Source: Polaromonas sp. UBA5171 (lineage in GTDB: Bacteria; Pseudomonadota; Gammaproteobacteria; Burkholderiales; Burkholderiaceae_C). Taken from it: DNA of 18,722 nucleotides. Shown here piece after piece: positions 14,548 to 18,722 of this stretch (position 1 is the first letter of the stretch; every line of letters starts with the position of its first letter). The translations under genes and the position numbers were made by a program. The stretch is from contig DHWX01000120.1 of assembly GCA_002413395.1 (NCBI GenBank), positions 51,774 through 70,495 on the forward strand, written 5' to 3'. The notes beneath the pieces are model-generated. The model was not told the origin of the DNA. It was given only the letters and a program-made list of their open reading frames with translations, and ran no database searches.

Positions 14548-14593
14548 TTGCTACTAATTACATAGCTGCTCATGCCTGTCATTATTTGGCATG
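14548..14593 (+). repeat. Dispersed short repeat, copy 2
   Basis: The 32-base core at 14548-14579 matches the minus strand of 2362-2393 at 25 positions and is followed, as there, by a hairpin (CATGCC 14571-14576 with GGCATG 14588-14593, a perfect 6-bp stem). The conserved layout of core plus hairpin in two unlinked intergenic places, with sequence changes in the stem that keep pairing, argues for a real element and not chance similarity. It encodes nothing; I take it as a small non-autonomous dispersed element typical of Comamonadaceae. Confidence 0.65.
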
Positions 14594-14842
14594 CAGTCTA
14601 TCAAGCCAGCATAAAAACCGTCATTTTTCGGCTTTCCTGACGCCCTGATTGGCGCACACGCCCACCCCGTCACCCTCCAGCACCTTGAATACGGCAACAG
14701 GAGCGGCATTCGCACCGCGCCTTGTGCCGCTATGTGTCATCACAGACGCTTTCTTTTCCCGCTCCGATATGGCGCTGTATCCTACAGCGACTTTCAGACG
14801 GTTACAGCTTTTACGCGCCTAATGGATGCAAGGCTCAAGGCC

Positions 14843-14895
14843 TGAACAGACCTCAAAAGTACGACCCTCATACGTACCAGCACCCGGTCTGTTCA
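14843..14895. promoter_or_regulatory. Nested inverted repeat upstream of the TpsB gene
   Basis: TGAACAGACC (14843-14852) is a perfect 10-bp inverted match to GGTCTGTTCA (14886-14895). Inside lies a second stem, GTACG (14859-14863) with CGTAC (14873-14877) and a nine-base loop. As RNA this would be one two-tier stem-loop; as DNA it would be a spaced operator pair. It ends 73 bases before the TpsB start. No T-run follows, so a simple terminator is unlikely. Confidence 0.55.
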
Positions 14896-14919
14896 TCCCT
14901 GCCAGCATCGTTTCGTGCC

Positions 14920-14948
14920 TTAACCGGCGCGGTTAGAAGCGATAAATT
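14920..14948 (+). promoter_or_regulatory. Possible promoter with overlapping inverted repeat for the two-partner secretion operon
   Basis: TTAACC (14920-14925) and TAAATT (14943-14948) have 17-base spacing and each match the sigma-70 consensus at four of six positions. The perfect inverted repeat TAACCG-gcg-CGGTTA (14921-14935) covers the -35 element and half of the spacer, a usual place for a repressor or activator site. The leader from such a start would be only about 15 bases, containing AGGAG (14957-14961). Both calls are weak by sequence alone. Confidence 0.35.
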
Positions 14949-14968
14949 ATTTACATAGGAGTCACCTG

Positions 14969-16645
14969 GTGTTTAAAAATAAAGTATTGCCGTTTGCGAT
15001 CCTGGCGCTCAGTCAAAGCGTGTTTGCCCAGCAGCCTCCCAGTGCCGGCAGCCAGCTTCAGCAGATTCCCCCGTTGCCCATTCCGCAAAAAGCTGCGCCA
15101 AAAATCGGCATCGAGCCCAGCACTGAGCCAGCTACTGCAGCGTCCGACGCGGTGAAAATAACCGTCAACAGTTTGAGAGTGACGGGTGCGCGCGTCTACC
15201 CGGAGGCCGACCTGATCGCGCTCACGGGCTTCAAGCCCGGCAGCGAGCACACCCTTGCCGACCTGCGCGGCATGGCTTTGAAAATTACCGAGCGTTATCG
15301 CAATGATGGTTATTTCGTGGCGCAGGCTTACCTGCCCGCGCAGGACATCAAGGACGGTGCTGTCACCATCGCCGTGCTCGAAGGCCAGTACGGTAAGGTT
15401 GCCGTGCGCAACCAGAGCAACTTGTCCGATGGGCTGGTGTATAGCCAGCTTGAGGGTATCAACAGCGGCGACCCGGTCACCTCCGCTCCGCTCGAGAGCC
15501 GTCTTCTGCTGCTTTCCGACCTTCCCGGCGTGAACGTCAAATCGACCCTGGTACCAGGTGCCTCCGTGGGGGCATCCGACCTGATCGTTGACGTTACACC
15601 GGGGCCGCGCGTCTCGGGTGAAGTCGATGCCGACAACGCTGGGAACTATTACACTGGCGAATACCGCTTGGGAGCGACGGTTAACCTCAACAATCTGGCG
15701 GGCCACGGCGACGTCGCCTCGCTGCGCGCAATGACTTCGGGCTCCGGGCTGAACTATGCCCGCGCCTCGTACCAGATGCAATTCGGTAAAGCGACGGCCG
15801 GGGTCGCCTACAGCTATCTGAAATACAAACTGGGTCATGAATTCGAACCTCTGGATGCCAACGGCACGGCAAAGATTGCGAGCATCTATGGCAGTTATCC
15901 CCTGATCCGGTCGCGCAATAGCAATCTCTACACCGGTCTTGCCTTTGATGCCAAGACGTTTCAAGACAGGATAGACGCGACTTCGCCTCCGTCCGTCACC
16001 GACAAGAAGGCGCAGGTGTTGATGCCCAGCCTGTACGGCAACCACCGTGACAATTTTGGCGGCGGTGGACTGACCAGTTATTCGCTCACCTGGTTTGCTG
16101 GCAACCTCGACATACAAACTCCTGAAGCGCGGGATCGCGATGCGGCCACGGCGCAAAGCAACGGCCATTACAACAAGCTCGGATACCGCGTCAGCCGCCT
16201 CCAGAGCGTGACCGACTCGATCTCGCTTTACGCAGCTATCAACGGGCAAGTCGCCTCGAAGAACCTGGACATTTCGGAGAAGATGGAACTCGGCGGCATG
16301 TACGCCGTGCGAGCCTATCCGGAAGGAGAAGCCTATGCGGACCAGGGCTATGTGCTGACTCTGGAAGCCAGAATGCAACTGCCGAAGTTTTCCGAACGAC
16401 AGCTTGGGCAGGTGCAGTTGATCGGCTTTGTCGATACCGGCAGTGTGACTATCAACAAGACCCCTTGGCCGGGGGCCGGGCCGAACCGCAGAACCCTGAG
16501 CGGTGCCGGCGTTGGACTCAACTGGTCGGACGCCAACAATTTTATGGTGAGGGCGTATTACGCCTTCAAGCTAGGCGATGAAGCGGCAACGTCAGCCCCG
16601 GACAAGTCGGGTCGATTCTGGATACAAGCCGTTAAATATTTCTGA
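14969..16645 (+). CDS. TpsB outer-membrane transporter (ShlB/FhaC/HecB family)
   Basis: Exports its partner TpsA across the outer membrane in two-partner secretion (type Vb). The 558-residue product has a signal peptide (1-20, ending VFA), a Pro-rich segment (about 23-57), a POTRA domain starting near 62 (VKITVNSLRVTGARVYPEADL) with a second POTRA-like part to about 213, and a 16-strand beta-barrel from about 214 with alternating aromatic strands, ending in Phe (VKYF). The loop-6 motif needed for secretion is VRAYPEGEA (447-455), in the family position of VRGY/F. The start is GTG, preceded at seven bases by AGGAG (14957-14961). TpsA starts 14 bases after the stop, so the two form an operon with the transporter first. 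Confidence 0.95.
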   Translation: MFKNKVLPFAILALSQSVFAQQPPSAGSQLQQIPPLPIPQKAAPKIGIEPSTEPATAASDAVKITVNSLRVTGARVYPEADLIALTGFKPGSEHTLADLRGMALKITERYRNDGYFVAQAYLPAQDIKDGAVTIAVLEGQYGKVAVRNQSNLSDGLVYSQLEGINSGDPVTSAPLESRLLLLSDLPGVNVKSTLVPGASVGASDLIVDVTPGPRVSGEVDADNAGNYYTGEYRLGATVNLNNLAGHGDVASLRAMTSGSGLNYARASYQMQFGKATAGVAYSYLKYKLGHEFEPLDANGTAKIASIYGSYPLIRSRNSNLYTGLAFDAKTFQDRIDATSPPSVTDKKAQVLMPSLYGNHRDNFGGGGLTSYSLTWFAGNLDIQTPEARDRDAATAQSNGHYNKLGYRVSRLQSVTDSISLYAAINGQVASKNLDISEKMELGGMYAVRAYPEGEAYADQGYVLTLEARMQLPKFSERQLGQVQLIGFVDTGSVTINKTPWPGAGPNRRTLSGAGVGLNWSDANNFMVRAYYAFKLGDEAATSAPDKSGRFWIQAVKYF

Positions 16646-16659
16646 AATGGAGTGACCCC

Positions 16660-18722
16660 ATGAACTGTACCTACCGATCAATCTGGAACGACACGACCGG
16701 CACCTTTGTCGCCGTTTCCGAAAACGCCAAAAGCGCGGGCAAAAAAACCTCGTCCTGCACAAGTGTCAAGCATGCGAGTGCACGTTTTACCCTGCAAGCC
16801 CTGGCAGTTTCCGTGATGCTGTCATTTGGCGCGAATGTCTATGCCCTGCCTGCGGGCGGTGTCGTAGCGGCAGGTGGCGCCAGCATCAGCAGCGGAGCGG
16901 GTAGCACGACCATCACCCAGTCGACGCAGAACGCGGCGATCAACTGGCAAAGCTTCAACATCGCACCGGGAGAAGCGGTCCGGTTCGTGCAGCCCAACAG
17001 CAACTCGGTAGCGCTCAACCGGGTGCTGGGTTCGGATCCTTCGAGCATCCTGGGCAGTCTGTCGGCCAACGGCAAAGTGTTTCTGGTGAATCCAAACGGC
17101 ATCCTGTTCGGCAAGGGGGCATCGGTCAATGTCGGCGGCCTGGTTGCCTCCACCCTGAATATCACTGACAGTGATTTCATGGCAGGCAGCTACAAATTTT
17201 CCGGCACCGGCAGTGGCACGGTCCTCAATCAGGGAACGATCAACGCCGACGGCGGCTATGTGGCGCTGCTGGGTGCCAACGTCAGCAACGACGGCGTGAT
17301 CTCGGCCAAGCTCGGCACGGTGGCGCTCGCCGCCGGCAATGCCATGACGCTGGACGTCGTCGGTGACGGACTGCTCAATGTGACAGTGAACCAGGGCGCG
17401 GTGAACGCGCTGGTGCAAAACGGCGGTCTGATCCAGGCCGACGGCGGCCAAGTCCTGTTGACCGCGCAGGCGGCGGGCAGCCTGTTGCAGAGCGCGGTGA
17501 ACAACACCGGTGTGATCCGGGCGCAGACGCTGGTCACCGGCAAAGACGGCAGCATCAAGCTGATGGGCGACATGCAAAGCGGTACCGTGAACGTGGGCGG
17601 CACACTGGACGCCAGCGCCCCCAACGGCGGCAATGGCGGCTTTATTGAAACCTCGGCGGCGCACGTCAAAGTTCAGGACAACGCCCGTATCACCACCGCC
17701 GCAGTGCAGGGGCTGACGGGCACTTGGCTGATCGACCCGCAGGACTTCACCATTGCCGCCCCAAGCGTAGGCGGCGACATCGCCGGTACAACACTCTCCG
17801 CCCAGCTGGTATCTAGTAACGTCACCATTTCCAGCGACAGCGGTCACGCTGGCGTGAACGGCGATATCAACGTCAACGAAGCGGTCAGCTGGACGGCGAC
17901 CCCGAGCCCGACGACGCTGACATTGAACGCCGTTCGGGACGTCAACGTGAATGCGGCCATTACGGCCACCAATGGCAACTTGGTGGTGTGTTGTGGGCGC
18001 GATGCCAACGTCAATGCGGCCATTACGACGACCAATGGAAGCGTTTTATTGGCCGCTGGACACAATGTGAATGCAGCTGCGGCCATTACCACGACCGATG
18101 GAAACATTGCAATGTGCGCTGCACAGGATGTCAACGTGAGTGCAAAAATTACGTTGACCAGAGGCAGTAGTATTCCAGCCCAGAGCCTCGGCCTGCCAGT
18201 CGGCCTGTTACTGAATGCCGGTTATGGTGGTACTGGACCGGGGGTTGCCGGTGGCACCGTGGTCTTTGCTCCGCTCACGCCCCCCGCCGCCGTCACAGTT
18301 GCGCCAGTCACCATCAATTACAACCCGGTCTCATACACACAGCCGACAAATTATTTGCCGAACTTCACCTTGACCGAAGGCGCCACGCTGACTCAACACA
18401 TGCTGGTGTTCCCCGCAGGCGACAAGACTTTCGATGGCACGACCACGGCAACATTCACCGGGTTGAAGGGTAGCCCTGCCGACGTCACCTTGGTTGCTGG
18501 CTCTGGTAGTACGGCCACTTTCGATACCCCGGACGTAGGAACGGGCAAGACAATCACCTTTACCGGCTATACGCTTGCTGGTGCAGCCGCCGATACCTTT
18601 GCCCTCCCGGTTTCCTGCTGCGCGCCTATTGTTGGGAGAACAACAGCAGCTATCACCGCGACGCCGACGCCGACGCCGACGCCGACACCGACACCGACGC
18701 CGACGCCGACACCGACACCGAC
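16660..18722 (+). CDS. TpsA filamentous-haemagglutinin-type exoprotein (adhesin), 5' part
   Basis: The frame is open from the ATG at 16660 to the window edge (687 codons). GGAG at 16649-16652 supports the start. Domains in order: an extended signal peptide region (1-32, MNCTYRSIWNDTTGTFVAVS then ENAK), a hydrophobic signal core (about 42-60) with cleavage near VYA (62), the TPS secretion domain (about 63-330) with INWQSFNI (94-101) and NPNGILFGKG (144-153), the junction GTWLIDPQDFTI (354-365), three full and one partial 21-residue repeats (426-503), a low-complexity Gly/Pro part with the peptide SIPAQSLGLP (504-513), a YDG-like domain beginning GDKTFDGTTTATFTG (587-601), and a Thr-Pro repeat from 668. 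The protein is secreted by the TpsB encoded just upstream and is probably a surface adhesin. Unusual are Cys-Cys pairs and single Cys in a class of proteins that is generally Cys-poor. Total length cannot be judged. Confidence 0.93.
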   Translation, partial: MNCTYRSIWNDTTGTFVAVSENAKSAGKKTSSCTSVKHASARFTLQALAVSVMLSFGANVYALPAGGVVAAGGASISSGAGSTTITQSTQNAAINWQSFNIAPGEAVRFVQPNSNSVALNRVLGSDPSSILGSLSANGKVFLVNPNGILFGKGASVNVGGLVASTLNITDSDFMAGSYKFSGTGSGTVLNQGTINADGGYVALLGANVSNDGVISAKLGTVALAAGNAMTLDVVGDGLLNVTVNQGAVNALVQNGGLIQADGGQVLLTAQAAGSLLQSAVNNTGVIRAQTLVTGKDGSIKLMGDMQSGTVNVGGTLDASAPNGGNGGFIETSAAHVKVQDNARITTAAVQGLTGTWLIDPQDFTIAAPSVGGDIAGTTLSAQLVSSNVTISSDSGHAGVNGDINVNEAVSWTATPSPTTLTLNAVRDVNVNAAITATNGNLVVCCGRDANVNAAITTTNGSVLLAAGHNVNAAAAITTTDGNIAMCAAQDVNVSAKITLTRGSSIPAQSLGLPVGLLLNAGYGGTGPGVAGGTVVFAPLTPPAAVTVAPVTINYNPVSYTQPTNYLPNFTLTEGATLTQHMLVFPAGDKTFDGTTTATFTGLKGSPADVTLVAGSGSTATFDTPDVGTGKTITFTGYTLAGAAADTFALPVSCCAPIVGRTTAAITATPTPTPTPTPTPTPTPTPTP
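17935..18168 (+). repeat. 63-base in-frame tandem repeats in the adhesin gene (3 full copies, 1 partial)
   Basis: Copies at 17935-17997, 17998-18060, 18061-18123 and a partial one at 18124-18168 encode 21-residue units of the pattern xDVNVNAAITTTNGNxxxxAG. The DNA core AATGCGGCCATTACG is nearly identical in the first two copies. The unit length fits one turn of a right-handed beta-helix. The last copy has lost the Asn-Gly end (LTRGS), marking the end of the array. Confidence 0.85.
18661..18722 (+). repeat. Hexanucleotide tandem repeat encoding (Thr-Pro)n
   Basis: Ten hexamers in the order (ACGCCG)4 (ACACCG)2 (ACGCCG)2 (ACACCG)2, then AC at the window edge, so the array continues beyond. Both variants encode Thr-Pro. 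Being six bases long, gain or loss of units would keep the frame and only change linker length. Confidence 0.95.

Larger units (their letters stand above)
14477..14968. other. Non-coding stretch between dsbA and the two-partner secretion locus
   Basis: About 490 bases without a credible gene. In order it contains a terminator-like hairpin (14511-14544), a dispersed repeat with its own hairpin (14548-14593), an unremarkable stretch (14600-14700), a 6-bp inverted repeat GCGGCA/TGCCGC (14703-14708, 14725-14730), a strong nested inverted repeat (14843-14895), a short inverted repeat over a possible promoter (14921-14948), and AGGAG (14957-14961) for the TpsB gene. A 78-codon open frame beginning with TTG at 14722 has no ribosome binding site and an implausible composition. 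Confidence 0.7.

Noticed and set aside
14722..14958. A 78-codon frame with TTG start upstream of the TpsB gene
   Set aside because: No ribosome binding site, odd composition, and it crosses the strong inverted repeats; non-coding is more likely.
14951..16378. A 475-codon open frame on the minus strand opposite the TpsB gene
   Set aside because: The plus strand encodes a complete TpsB with signal peptide, POTRA and barrel; the minus frame has no recognisable features.
16822..17847. A 341-codon open frame on the minus strand opposite the adhesin gene
   Set aside because: Antisense shadow of the TPS domain; the plus strand has extended signal peptide, NPNGI motif and ribosome binding site.
17935..18168. 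CRISPR-like array
   Set aside because: The repeats are contiguous, 63 bases, in frame and diverged, with no unique spacers; they are protein repeats.

Overview
The window looks like a chromosomal segment of a GC-rich betaproteobacterium of the order Burkholderiales, most likely family Comamonadaceae (Rhodoferax/Polaromonas/Acidovorax type). This rests on protein flavour, on the neighbour order argS - SPOR protein - dsbA, and on two copies of a short dispersed element of a kind I associate with that family (TTGCTA...ATAGCTG followed by a GCC...GGC hairpin). Family-level placement is inference; no rRNA or tRNA gene is present.

Layout. 1-423 (minus): 5' part of an alpha-carbonic-anhydrase-like gene, cut by the left edge. 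552-1787 (plus): MFS transporter, then ssb (1826-2311). A pair of hairpins, one of them part of the dispersed repeat, separates ssb from the convergent unit on the minus strand: haloacid dehalogenase (6204-5485), TauE/SafE permease (5488-4688) and malate synthase G, glcB (4630-2408). A LysR-type regulator (6316-7227, plus) diverges from that unit.

7236-10947 holds four genes that together match the set needed to build an aminosugar on undecaprenyl phosphate and move it to lipid A: a ChbG/HpnK/NaxD-type deacetylase and an ArnT-type transferase on the plus strand, converging on a GtrA-type membrane protein and a DPM1/GtrB-type glycosyltransferase on the minus strand. This resembles the Bordetella lgm locus and the Francisella FlmF2/NaxD/FlmK pathway. 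A small PsiF-repeat protein follows (minus), then housekeeping genes argS, a SPOR-domain protein and dsbA (plus).

After a 490-base non-coding stretch containing a terminator-like hairpin, the second dispersed repeat and two clear inverted repeats, a two-partner secretion locus begins: a TpsB outer-membrane transporter (14969-16645) and, 14 bases later, a very large TpsA filamentous-haemagglutinin-type adhesin whose first 687 codons lie in the window. The adhesin has an extended signal peptide, a TPS domain, 21-residue beta-helix-like repeats with unexpected cysteines, a YDG-like domain, and runs off the right edge inside a (Thr-Pro)n hexanucleotide repeat.

Main points for a second look: the lipid A aminosugar cassette, the carbonic anhydrase lacking the usual Ser-Glu-His, the dehalogenase-permease-malate synthase unit with its divergent regulator, and the structured leader and repeat tract of the adhesin locus. 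I did not see a clearly new system; most genes fall in recognisable families.
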